Notes: a model not told the origin generated them from the sequence alone. 8,063 bases of DNA from Propionibacteriaceae bacterium (GCA_027353565.1 DAIEHO010000033.1:1-8063), one strand, 5' to 3'. Positions 1 to 6,203 are shown, numbered from the stretch's first letter. Translations and numbers: made by a program.

Positions 1-402
1 GGACGCCGTCCGCGCATCCTCGTCGCCAAGATGGGCCAGGACGGCCACGACCGCGGCCAGAAGGTCATCTCGACCGCCTTCGCCGACCTCGGCATGGACG
101 TCGACGTCGGCCCGCTGTTCCAGACCCCGGAGGAGGTCGCCCGGCAGGCGATCGACGCCGACGTCCACTGCGTGGGTGTCTCCTCCCTGGCTGCAGGTCA
201 CCTGACGTTGGTGCCCGCGCTGCGGGCCGAGCTCGACAAGGCCGGCGCCAAGGACATCCTCATCGTCGTCGGAGGCGTCATCCCGAGCCAGGACTTCGAG
301 GAGCTGTACGCGAAGGGTGCCGACGCGATCTACCCGCCCGGCACGGTCATCCCCGAGGCGGCGATCGGCCTCATCGAGAAGATGACGGCGGCTCTCGTCT
401 AG
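1..402 (+). CDS. mutB: Methylmalonyl-CoA mutase, C-terminal cobalamin-binding domain (5' end outside window)
   Basis: This is the last 133 codons of a coenzyme B12-dependent mutase that interconverts methylmalonyl-CoA and succinyl-CoA in the cytoplasm, in propionate and odd-chain or branched-chain degradation. The frame is open from base 1, so the catalytic TIM barrel lies upstream, outside the window. Visible are the three cobalamin-binding signatures of the B12-binding Rossmann fold. These are DGHDRG, whose His at bases 46-48 would be the lower axial cobalt ligand, then SSL in GVSSLAAGH (about bases 181-189), then the GG of VVGGVIP (271-276). The C-terminus ends normally shortly after the last helix. 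The stop TAG (400-402) shares its final base with the GTG start of meaB, so the two are probably translated in a coupled way. A paired small subunit (mutA) would be expected upstream but cannot be seen. Isobutyryl-CoA or ethylmalonyl-CoA mutases share this domain, but the meaB neighbour favours methylmalonyl-CoA mutase. Confidence 0.93.
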   Translation, partial: GRRPRILVAKMGQDGHDRGQKVISTAFADLGMDVDVGPLFQTPEEVARQAIDADVHCVGVSSLAAGHLTLVPALRAELDKAGAKDILIVVGGVIPSQDFEELYAKGADAIYPPGTVIPEAAIGLIEKMTAALV

Positions 403-1436
403 TGGCTGATCTCGCACCGCTCGTCGATGGTGTCGTGAGCGGTGACCGGCGACTGCTGGCCCGTGCCATCACGCTCGTCGAGTCCAGCCGTCCGGACGAC
501 CATGCGCGCTCGCGCGAGCTCTTGCGAGCGCTGAGACCGCGTACGGGCCAGTCCGTACGGGTGGGCGTCACCGGCGTGCCCGGTGCCGGCAAGTCGACGC
601 TGATCGACGCGTTGGGCGTGAAGCTGATCGAGGCCGGCCACAAGGTGGCGGTCCTGGCGGTGGACCCGTCCAGCACGCGTACGGGCGGGTCGATCCTCGG
701 AGACCGTACGAGGATGGCGGCACTCGCGGTCAGCGACGACGCGTTCATCCGGCCGTCGCCGAGCGGCGGACACCTCGGCGGCGTGGCGCGCGCGACGCGT
801 GAGTCGATGCTGCTCGTCGAGGCCGCGGGCTACGACGTGGTGATCGTCGAGACCGTCGGCGTCGGCCAGTCCGAGGTCGCCGTCGCCGGCATGGTCGACA
901 CGTTCCTCCTCGTCACGCTGGCGAGGGCCGGCGACCAGCTGCAGGGCATCAAGCGCGGCATCCTCGAGATGTCCGACGTCATCACGGTCAACAAGGCGGA
1001 CGGCGACGGGCTCGGCCCGGCACGGGTCGCCGCACGCGACCTGGCGACCGCGATGAAGCTCATCACGTCCGACCCGCACGCTCGACGCCCACCCGTGCTC
1101 ACGTGCAGCGCGCAGACGGGCGACGGCCTGGACGCCTTGTGGCAGGCGGTGCTCGAGCATCGCGACTACGTCGAGGAGCATGGGGGGCTCGAGGCCCGCC
1201 GAAACGCCCAGCAGCTCGAGTGGCTCTGGGCCCTCGTCGCCGGCGAGCTCGAGGACGCGCTCCACAAGTCGCCGTCCGTACGGGGCATCAAGAAGGCGCT
1301 GGAGCTCCAGGTCGGCTCCGGCGACCTCTCGGCGCTCGAGGCGTCCACGAGGATCCTGGCTGCCTTCGCGCACGACGCAGAGGACCTGCTCGGCTCACGT
1401 CAAGAGGCTCGACCCAACGGCACATCGCGGGGCTGA
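402..1436 (+). CDS. meaB: Methylmalonyl-CoA mutase-associated GTPase MeaB (ArgK-type G3E GTPase)
   Basis: This is a 344-residue P-loop GTPase that protects methylmalonyl-CoA mutase and gates its loading with adenosylcobalamin. It belongs to the G3E/SIMIBI class. Motifs in order are Walker A GVPGAGKST (residues 58-66), the VDPSS segment (87-91), GGSILGDRTRM (95-105), ETVGVGQSE (150-158), QGIKRGI (181-187, near the switch region described for MeaB), and the guanine-specificity motif NKAD (197-200). The C-terminal 100 residues are helical, matching the dimerisation arm of the family. Length is close to the usual 320-340. The GTG start at 402 is chosen because it overlaps the mutase stop by one base and leaves the usual short N-terminal helix before the P-loop. 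There is no clear Shine-Dalgarno site, which fits coupling to the mutase. Older databases call such proteins ArgK (lysine/arginine/ornithine transport kinase), a misnomer here. All key residues appear intact. Confidence 0.96.
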   Translation: MADLAPLVDGVVSGDRRLLARAITLVESSRPDDHARSRELLRALRPRTGQSVRVGVTGVPGAGKSTLIDALGVKLIEAGHKVAVLAVDPSSTRTGGSILGDRTRMAALAVSDDAFIRPSPSGGHLGGVARATRESMLLVEAAGYDVVIVETVGVGQSEVAVAGMVDTFLLVTLARAGDQLQGIKRGILEMSDVITVNKADGDGLGPARVAARDLATAMKLITSDPHARRPPVLTCSAQTGDGLDALWQAVLEHRDYVEEHGGLEARRNAQQLEWLWALVAGELEDALHKSPSVRGIKKALELQVGSGDLSALEASTRILAAFAHDAEDLLGSRQEARPNGTSRG

Positions 1437-1714
1437 GCAGGGCCTTGGCTCGGCTCTGAAGAACCTCCTCTCCGCATCCGCGAGATGGCGTGTCCACCCT
1501 TCCCGGAGCAGACGGCGGCTTCTGCCTTGTCGCGGCCCGGACGTCGCACCGCCTGCTGCACTCGAGCTGTCTGGACGACCGGGCTTCGCGGTCGGCTTTC
1601 GGGACCGTGTCGCTGCCGCTCTCGGCGTTGGCAAGGGTCAAGCCGTGGCAACTGGCGGTCCCAGCGGCGTGACGGGAGCAGGCTGGTCACGTACCCGATC
1701 CCGAGGAGTCGTAC
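1437..1714. other. Intergenic gap after meaB, no supported gene
   Basis: These 278 bases separate meaB from the TIM-barrel gene. Reading frames cross it on both strands, but none shows a recognisable family, a convincing ribosome site or conserved motifs, and its codon texture differs from the flanking genes. A short hairpin (arms 1576-1581 and 1589-1594, 7-base loop) lies about 140 bases after meaB and could help end its transcript, though it has no T-run. TTGGCA at 1628-1633 resembles a -35 box, but no good -10 box follows at the right distance. The promoter of the next gene probably lies in this gap. Confidence 0.5.
1703..1708 (+). promoter_or_regulatory. Ribosome binding site of the TIM-barrel gene
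   Basis: GAGGAG ends six bases before the ATG at 1715. It is a good Shine-Dalgarno match and fixes this start over other in-frame possibilities. Confidence 0.75.
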
Positions 1715-2563
1715 ATGGCGTCAGTTGGCGTGCAGATGATGATGGTGCGCGAGAAGGTCGCGACCGACGGCATGATGCCTGTGCTCGATCGGATCGCGGG
1801 GCTCGGCTACGACTCGGTCGAGGTGTCGCAGGTGCCGGTCACCGAGGCGAACGTCTCGGCCCTGGAGAGGGGCCGGCGCGACCTGGGCGTGAAGGTGGCC
1901 GCCTTGTCCGTGGCGCTGCAGAAGGGGCCGACGGCTACGGGTGACGCGCTCGACACCGACTTCGCCAAGGTGGTCGACGACTGCCACCGCCTCGGCTGCT
2001 CATACCTGCGGATCGGCATGATGCCCGTCACGGCGATGGTCACCAAGGCCGCCGTCGAGGACTTCGCCCGCCAGTGCGAGGAGGCGTCCCAGCGGCTGCT
2101 CGCCGAGGGGATCCAGCTCGCCTACCACAACCACCACGTCGACTTCGCGAAGCACGACGGCGAGACGGTGTTCGACATCGTGCGGCGGCTGTCGCCGAGC
2201 CTGCACTTCGAGATCGACGTCCACTGGGTGCAGCGCGGCGGCAAAAACCCCGTCGACGTGCTGCGCGACCACGCCGGACAGGTCGAGCTCGTCCATCTCA
2301 AGGACTACCGCATCGGGGTGCTGCCGGCGTCGGCGCTGGACCTGCTCGCGGCGGGTGACAAGGAAGGCTTCAGCCGCGCGTTCGCGGCCCTCGTACAGTT
2401 CGCCGAGGTGGGTGCCGGCACCCTCGACTTCGCCGGGATCATCCCGGCGGCCCTGGAGAGCGGCGCCGAGCACCTGCTCGTGGAGCAGGACGAGCTGTAC
2501 GGCCGGGACGTGTACGACTGCCTCTCCGACTCCATCGCCCACATCCGGTCGCTCGGCTTCTGA
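1715..2563 (+). CDS. Sugar phosphate isomerase/epimerase family protein (AP endonuclease 2-like TIM barrel)
   Basis: This is a 282-residue cytoplasmic protein of the xylose isomerase-like TIM-barrel superfamily, whose members use a divalent metal to isomerise or epimerise sugars and related polyols. Family segments in order are YHNHHVDF (residues 137-144), EIDVHW (166-171), VHLKDY (193-198), EVGAGTLDF (231-239) and VEQDE (256-260). By family analogy the likely metal ligands are D168, H170 or H194, and E257. The canonical Glu after the HNH segment is Asp here (D143), a conservative change. No signal peptide or membrane segment is seen. Length matches the family (260-300). The ATG is supported by GAGGAG six bases upstream. 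The gene stands alone: upstream is a 278-base gap and downstream is a convergent HAD gene beyond a hairpin. There are no inositol or xylose catabolic genes nearby to fix the substrate, so naming it IolE, IolH or hydroxypyruvate isomerase would be guesswork. Confidence 0.88.
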   Translation: MASVGVQMMMVREKVATDGMMPVLDRIAGLGYDSVEVSQVPVTEANVSALERGRRDLGVKVAALSVALQKGPTATGDALDTDFAKVVDDCHRLGCSYLRIGMMPVTAMVTKAAVEDFARQCEEASQRLLAEGIQLAYHNHHVDFAKHDGETVFDIVRRLSPSLHFEIDVHWVQRGGKNPVDVLRDHAGQVELVHLKDYRIGVLPASALDLLAAGDKEGFSRAFAALVQFAEVGAGTLDFAGIIPAALESGAEHLLVEQDELYGRDVYDCLSDSIAHIRSLGF

Positions 2564-2571
2564 CCGCTGTG

Positions 2572-2599
2572 GCGGCGCGGGAGGCCTCCGCCCCGCCGC
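2572..2599. terminator. GC-rich hairpin between convergent genes, probable bidirectional terminator
   Basis: Arms 2572-2580 and 2591-2599 pair over nine positions with one C-C mismatch around a 10-base loop, starting nine bases after the TIM-barrel stop. It lies between two convergent genes, where one stem can end both transcripts. There is no T-run, but actinobacterial terminators often lack one. Function is inferred from position and stem strength. Confidence 0.6.
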
Positions 2600-2632
2600 G
2601 CGGCCCGAGGGTCATGGGCGAGAGCGGTGCGG

Positions 2633-3427
2633 CTACAGACCGTACAGCTCGCTGAGAACCCGGGCGACGCCGTCGTCGGAGTTGGCGGGTGCCACGTGGG
2701 TTGCCGCGGCGCGGACGGAGGGGTGCCCGTTCGCCATCCCGTACGAGGTGCCTGCCCAGGACATCATGTCCAGGTCGTTCGGCATGTCGCCGAAGGCGAC
2801 GACATCCTTCGCGGCGATCCCCAGGGACGCGCACACCTCGCGCAGCCGCCAGCCCTTCGTGACGCCCGCAGCGCTGATCTCGACGAGCCCGGGTACGGAC
2901 CAGGTCGGCGTCGCCCTCGTGCCGATCACGGCCGCCGTGATCGAGCGCAGCTCCTCCGGGGGGATCGTGTAGTCCTTCACGAGCATCTTCGCCACCGGCC
3001 CGAGCCAGGGGTCGTGGATGTCGCAGATGCTGCTCGGGTCAGGGTCCTCGTCCGACTCGTACAGCTCCGTCCGGTGCAGCCCGGACGTGTACTCGAGGCC
3101 GAGTCCCGCCCGCGGCAGCGCCGCCGCGAGGTCCGCGAGCAGCGGCACCCCCACCTCCGGCGGGATGCCGGCGATGTCGACGATCCGCCCGGCGCTCGCG
3201 TCGTACAGGATCGCCCCGTTGGAGACGATCGCGAGGCTGTGGCTGCCCACGTACGGCCAGATGTCGACCATCCAGCGCAGCGGCCGCGCCGTGACGAACA
3301 CGACCGGCACCCCGAGCGCATCCACCGCGGCGAGCACCTGGGCGGTCCGTGCGCTCACCGTGCCGTCCGGGCCGACGAGGGTCCCGTCGAGGTCGGTGGC
3401 TACGAGACGCGGGGGCACAGCCCTCAC
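2633..3427 (-). CDS. Cof-type HAD-superfamily IIB hydrolase (sugar-phosphate phosphatase-like)
   Basis: This is a 264-residue soluble phosphatase of the haloacid dehalogenase superfamily. Motif I DLDGTL (residues 12-17) supplies nucleophile D12 and acid/base D14. Motif II has T46 in VTAR, motif III is K191 in VTKG, and motif IV is GDMPND (213-218) with Mg-binding D214 and D218. The roughly 100-residue cap between motifs II and III is of the C2B type, as in the Cof/YbiV/SupH proteins that dephosphorylate sugar phosphates and similar metabolites. Substrates are not predictable from sequence. The GTG at 3427-3425 is used as start. A second GTG three codons in would also keep the whole domain, and neither has a well-spaced Shine-Dalgarno site. 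It lies 109 bases downstream of, and in line with, the MFS transporter gene, so co-transcription is possible, but a hairpin lies between them. It ends convergently to the TIM-barrel gene. Confidence 0.9.
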   Translation of the reverse strand: MRAVPPRLVATDLDGTLVGPDGTVSARTAQVLAAVDALGVPVVFVTARPLRWMVDIWPYVGSHSLAIVSNGAILYDASAGRIVDIAGIPPEVGVPLLADLAAALPRAGLGLEYTSGLHRTELYESDEDPDPSSICDIHDPWLGPVAKMLVKDYTIPPEELRSITAAVIGTRATPTWSVPGLVEISAAGVTKGWRLREVCASLGIAAKDVVAFGDMPNDLDMMSWAGTSYGMANGHPSVRAAATHVAPANSDDGVARVLSELYGL

Positions 3428-3503
3428 GGTACAGACAAGCCCTGCGGCGGATGGTGCGGAGACCGGATCCGCATCTCACCGCCGGGCGATCCACGCCATG
3501 TGT

Positions 3504-3518
3504 GGCCCGAGCCGGGCC
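3504..3518 (-). terminator. Perfect GC hairpin after the transporter gene
   Basis: A 6-bp perfect stem (arms 3504-3509 and 3513-3518, 3-base loop) begins 18 bases past the transporter stop on the minus strand. There is no T-run. It may terminate or attenuate read-through from the transporter into the HAD gene. A second weaker inverted repeat (3456-3460 with 3468-3472) lies closer to the HAD start. Confidence 0.4.
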
Positions 3519-3536
3519 GATGGGGTCGGGGAACGG

Positions 3537-4832
3537 CTAGGCGGAGGGCGCGGAGTCCGGCATCGGCGTACGGACCGCCAGCGTCGCGGCGACGAGCATG
3601 AGCACGCAGACGCCCAGGATGATCGCGAACGGTACGGACCAGCCGCCGACCTGCTGGTGGACCCAGCCGGCCACGACCGGTCCGGCGGCGGCCGCCGAGT
3701 AGCCGATGGTCTGCATCGTCGAGGTCGTACGGCGGTTCTCGTCGATGCTCCGCGACCTGCGGATGACGACCGACATGACGGCCGTGAAGAACGCGGCCTG
3801 CGCCATGCCGCCGGAGATGCTCCAGATGCCCCACAGCTGCGGCGCGGCGAGCATCCCGGCCGGCATGACCATCCAGGCGAGCCCGAGGACGACCACGACC
3901 CGTACCGACGACCACCGGAGGGCGGACATCAGCGGTACGAGCAGGGGCCCGGCGATCCCCGTCGCCTGGAACAGGCTGGCGGCGACGCCTGCCTGGGCGC
4001 GGGTCATGCCCTCGATGTCGACCAGTGCGGTCGGCAGCCACGCCGTGACCGCGTAGTACGCGAACGTGTGTCCCGCGAACGCCGCGCTGAGAAGGGCTGT
4101 CACACGCCATGACCGGCTGTGGGCCTTCGTCGTCCGCTCGGGTGACGGGGCCGTCACGGGGACCGCATCCGGTTGCCCGGCCCGGCGGCTGAACCACTTC
4201 CGGGAACCTTGGATGCCGGGCGGGTACACGAGCAGCCACGTGGCCAGGGCCAGCCCGCCCAGGACCAGGCCGCTCCCGGCCGCCGTCCACCGCCAGCCCC
4301 ACAGCGCTGCCGCCGGGACGGCCAAGGCTGTGGTCGCGGTGACGGTGACGTTCGACGTGATCGCGTACGCGCCCGTGAGCAGCTCGGCGCGATGCCTGTA
4401 CTGGCGACCGATGAGCATCGGGATCGCGAGGTTGCCGACGGCGATGAAGACACCGAGCAGGATCGTGCCGAGAAAGGCGGTCGTCACGCCGCCGACCGAG
4501 CGCAGGATCGACCCGGCGACGACGCCGATCACGCAGGCGAGGCCGCCGAGGTTGATGCCGAGGCGATGGATGATGCGCGAGGCGACCGGCGTGAGGAGCC
4601 CGAAGCACAGGACGGGGATGCTCGTGAGTAGCCCGGCGGTGGGCGCGTCGATGCCCAGGTCACCACGGATCGGGGTCAGCAAGGGCGGGATCACCGTGAT
4701 CGGAGCGCGCAACGACAAGGCGAAGCACAGCAGGGCGGCGACCGGTACGAGGCGCCACCACCGCGTCCGGTGCACGACGGGACCAGTCGTCACGACTCCA
4801 CCAGATCGTCCGGACGACTCCGGTCGCCGCAA
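3537..4832 (-). CDS. MFS transporter, CynX/NimT-like (cyanate/nitroimidazole permease family)
   Basis: This is an inner-membrane permease of 431 residues with about 12 predicted membrane segments. There are two six-helix halves joined by a polar loop at about residues 205-243. The first helix ends in SLRAPITVIPPLL (40-52), the pattern seen in CynX/NimT-type major facilitators (consensus close to NLRPAI-x3-PLL). A basic loop RIIHRLG (86-92) sits between helices 2 and 3, where MFS proteins carry their signature. The family includes the cyanate permease CynX and efflux proteins, but no cynS or cynT is present, so cyanate transport is not supported and export of a small metabolite or drug is equally possible. 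The start is uncertain. TTG at 4832 is the longest option. GTG at 4793-4791 follows GGTGGAG very closely and would give 418 residues with the membrane domain intact. It is divergent from the phosphoribosyltransferase gene, and two palindromes lie at its 5' end. Confidence 0.88.
   Translation of the reverse strand: MRRPESSGRSGGVVTTGPVVHRTRWWRLVPVAALLCFALSLRAPITVIPPLLTPIRGDLGIDAPTAGLLTSIPVLCFGLLTPVASRIIHRLGINLGGLACVIGVVAGSILRSVGGVTTAFLGTILLGVFIAVGNLAIPMLIGRQYRHRAELLTGAYAITSNVTVTATTALAVPAAALWGWRWTAAGSGLVLGGLALATWLLVYPPGIQGSRKWFSRRAGQPDAVPVTAPSPERTTKAHSRSWRVTALLSAAFAGHTFAYYAVTAWLPTALVDIEGMTRAQAGVAASLFQATGIAGPLLVPLMSALRWSSVRVVVVLGLAWMVMPAGMLAAPQLWGIWSISGGMAQAAFFTAVMSVVIRRSRSIDENRRTTSTMQTIGYSAAAAGPVVAGWVHQQVGGWSVPFAIILGVCVLMLVAATLAVRTPMPDSAPSA
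4806..4817. repeat. Perfect 12-bp palindrome at the transporter 5' end
   Basis: TCGTCCGGACGA reads the same on both strands. It lies just upstream of the alternative GTG start (4793) of the transporter, or within its first codons if the TTG start is used. A possible repressor operator, inferred only from symmetry and location. Confidence 0.4.
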
Positions 4833-4843
4833 CCGTGCACGGT
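4832..4843. repeat. Second perfect 12-bp palindrome upstream of the transporter
   Basis: ACCGTGCACGGT is a perfect dyad whose centre is 26 bp from that of the neighbouring palindrome at 4806-4817. The two half-site sequences differ, so they may serve different factors or be coincidental in GC-rich DNA. Confidence 0.4.
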
Positions 4844-5114
4844 GTCATCCTTCCACTCGAACGGCCCCTCAGCCCTCGTGGCAGCCGGAGCGAGGGACCT
4901 CGGGAACCCCACCGCGCGTCCACCGGACGGCAGCGTGCGAACCGCGCCGCACTGGGGTGCACGAGACCGCCGAGGAGATGGTGCTCCGCCCGGTGTCCTC
5001 CGACGTCGCCGGCCGAGGCCGTCGCACCGACGCGGCCCCACCCATCCACGGCCGGCTGCGGGGCGCCCGGCTCGGGCCGGTCGTGACCCGGGTGCCCCCG
5101 GCGTCCCCGCACCT
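4844..5114. other. Divergent intergenic region, no supported gene
   Basis: This stretch lies between the divergent transporter and phosphoribosyltransferase genes. An ATG at 4978 directly abuts a GAGGAG and opens a 52-codon frame ending at 5136, but the spacing is zero and the product is low-complexity and Arg/Pro-rich, so I do not call it. The region is uniformly GC-rich, and no clear -10/-35 pair was seen on either strand, although both divergent promoters should be here. Confidence 0.5.
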
Positions 5115-5120
5115 GGGAGG
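5115..5120 (+). promoter_or_regulatory. Ribosome binding site of the phosphoribosyltransferase gene
   Basis: GGGAGG ends eight bases before the ATG at 5129 and supports that start. An ATG at 5121 is out of frame and too close to the site. Confidence 0.7.
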
Positions 5121-5128
5121 ATGCCGCC

Positions 5129-5623
5129 ATGGCTGACTCAGACGTACGCGAGGTCCTCACCTGGGAGATGTTCGGCACGGCGAGCCGCGAGCTCGCGCAG
5201 CAGGTGTACGACTCCGGCTTCCAGGCCGACCTCATCCTGTCCATCGCGCGGGGCGGACTGTTCGCGGCAGGTGCGGTCTCGTACGCGCTCGGCATCAAGA
5301 ACCTCCACGTCATGAACGTCGAGTTCTACACCGACGTCGAGGAGCGCCTCCCGATGCCGGTCGTGCTCCCACCCGTGCCGCGTCAGATCGACCTGTCCGA
5401 GAAGAGCGTCCTCGTCGTCGACGACGTCGCCGACACCGGCGGTACGCTGGCGCTGGTCCGCGACTTCTGCGCCGAGCACGTACGTGAGATCCGTACGGCG
5501 GTCATCTACGAGAAGCCCCACAGCATCGTGAAGTGCGACTACGTCTGGCGCATGACGGACAGGTGGATCAACTTCCCGTGGTCGACGCTTCCCCCGCTCG
5601 TGCACGGCGTCCAGGGGCAGTGA
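5129..5623 (+). CDS. Phosphoribosyltransferase (type I, xanthine/hypoxanthine PRTase-like)
   Basis: This is a 164-residue cytoplasmic type I phosphoribosyltransferase fold. The PRPP loop VVDDVADTGGTL (residues 96-107) has the two acidic residues and the TGGT phosphate clamp, and the pyrophosphate loop is SIARGGL (38-44). The C-terminal stretch DRWINFPW (144-151) resembles the hood end of xanthine/guanine phosphoribosyltransferases. Such enzymes join a nucleobase to PRPP to make a nucleotide in purine salvage. Proteins of this form are widespread in actinobacteria as unnamed phosphoribosyltransferases, and this one need not be the main Hpt or Gpt. There is no signal peptide. The ATG is backed by GGGAGG eight bases upstream, and the length is typical for a short PRTase. 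It appears to be a single-gene unit, divergent from the transporter and convergent with the CBS-domain gene 28 bases downstream. The base specificity is not readable from sequence. Confidence 0.9.
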   Translation: MADSDVREVLTWEMFGTASRELAQQVYDSGFQADLILSIARGGLFAAGAVSYALGIKNLHVMNVEFYTDVEERLPMPVVLPPVPRQIDLSEKSVLVVDDVADTGGTLALVRDFCAEHVREIRTAVIYEKPHSIVKCDYVWRMTDRWINFPWSTLPPLVHGVQGQ

Positions 5624-5625
5624 GG

Positions 5626-5642
5626 CTCCGCCGCCGGTGGGG
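5626..5642. terminator. Short hairpin between convergent genes
   Basis: Arms 5626-5632 and 5636-5642 form a seven-pair stem, two of them G-U, with a 3-base loop immediately after the phosphoribosyltransferase stop and before the end of the convergent CBS gene. Its position suits a shared terminator. Without a T-run this is only plausible. Confidence 0.35.
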
Positions 5643-5651
5643 GTGCGCGGG

Positions 5652-6080
5652 CTACTGCGTGATGTACGCCTCGTACAGGTCGCGCTCGCTGGCGAGCTGG
5701 TCCATGCGGGCCTTGACGACGTCGCCGATGCTGACGATCGCCGCGAGGTGGCCGTCGACGACGACCGGCAGATGCCGGATGCGGTTCTCGGTCATGAGGG
5801 CGCCGATCTCGGTGAGCTCGTCGTCGGGGGAGCACGCCACGACCTTGGCGGTCATGATCGAGGCGACCGGGGCCTCGAGCAGCTCGGTGCCCCGTGCGTG
5901 AAGCTGACGGACCACGTCGCGTTCGCTCACGATGCCGTCCACCGTCGCGCCGTCGGAGCTGACGACGACCGCGCCGATGTTGTGCTGGGCCAGGAGCCCG
6001 AGCAGGCTGGCGATGGTCTCTTGGGGGGCCACGGTGATGACTGCGGACCCCTTCGTCCGGAGTACGTCGGAGATCTTCAT
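5652..6080 (-). CDS. CBS domain-containing protein (two tandem CBS domains)
   Basis: This 142-residue cytoplasmic protein is made almost entirely of a Bateman module. CBS1 spans about residues 3-62, ending in GIVSERDVV (49-57). CBS2 spans about 73-125, with RIRHLPVV (100-107) and AIVSIGDVV (114-122). Paired CBS domains bind adenosine ligands such as AMP, ATP, SAM or NADH and act as energy or metabolite sensors. No enzyme or DNA-binding domain is fused, so it is likely a small stand-alone sensor resembling hypoxic-response-like CBS proteins. The ATG at 6080-6078 starts right at the first CBS strand. There is no separated Shine-Dalgarno site. Instead a TATCGT lies so that transcription could begin at the ATG. 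The gene is divergent from the metB-type gene, sharing 123 bases of upstream DNA, and convergent with the phosphoribosyltransferase. Its partner protein is unknown. Confidence 0.9.
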   Translation of the reverse strand: MKISDVLRTKGSAVITVAPQETIASLLGLLAQHNIGAVVVSSDGATVDGIVSERDVVRQLHARGTELLEAPVASIMTAKVVACSPDDELTEIGALMTENRIRHLPVVVDGHLAAIVSIGDVVKARMDQLASERDLYEAYITQ

Positions 6081-6086
6081 CCCTGG

Positions 6087-6092
6087 ACGATA
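6087..6092 (-). promoter_or_regulatory. Probable -10 box for a leaderless CBS-protein transcript
   Basis: TATCGT on the minus strand fits the actinobacterial TANNNT -10 pattern and ends six bases before the ATG at 6080. Transcription would then begin at or near the A of the start codon. The usual ribosome site is missing, which agrees with a leaderless message. No good -35 box is seen. Confidence 0.4.
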
Positions 6093-6169
6093 CGCATTTC
6101 AACTGTCCCTGGCGAGAGGCCCGGCCGCATCATGTGCCACGTCTCGGGACCGCGCCGGCCGACTCCTGT

Positions 6170-6192
6170 GTCCCGGTTAGCCTTCACGGGAC
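6170..6192 (+). promoter_or_regulatory. metB promoter region with inverted repeat around a possible -10 box
   Basis: TAGCCT (6178-6183) fits a TANNNT -10 box and would place the transcript start near 6190, just before the ribosome site. It sits between the arms GTCCCG (6170-6175) and CGGGAC (6187-6192) of a perfect 6-bp inverted repeat. A third copy of CGGGAC is at 6145-6150. The arrangement could be an operator, or a short folding leader if transcription begins upstream. No -35 box is apparent. Confidence 0.35.
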
Positions 6193-6193
6193 G

Positions 6194-6199
6194 AAGGAG
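6194..6199 (+). promoter_or_regulatory. Ribosome binding site of the metB-type gene
   Basis: AAGGAG lies four bases before the ATG at 6204. It decides this start, since the frame stays open without a stop for over 500 bases upstream. Confidence 0.8.
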
Positions 6200-6203
6200 A
6201 TCG

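Noticed and set aside
1437..1714. Cobalamin riboswitch next to the B12-dependent mutase module
   Set aside because: The conserved B12-box pattern (GCCACTG type) and its partner helices were not found, and the gap lies after meaB, not before the mutase.
3424..4608. 394-codon minus-strand frame across the transporter and the HAD upstream gap
   Set aside because: It is a shifted shadow of the transporter with His/Arg/Gly-rich composition and no membrane helices or motifs.
4978..5136. 52-codon frame starting at an ATG that abuts GAGGAG
   Set aside because: The ribosome-site spacing is zero, the product is low-complexity, and it overlaps the true phosphoribosyltransferase start.
5637..6203. N-terminal extension of the MetB frame back to 5637
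   Set aside because: The extra 189 codons overlap the CBS gene antisense and match nothing. The ribosome site AAGGAG and MetB homology place the start at 6204.
6095..6203. SAM riboswitch upstream of metB
   Set aside because: No SAM-I/IV core such as a GGTCATGAGTG-like segment is present, and the leader seems too short if TAGCCT is the -10 box.
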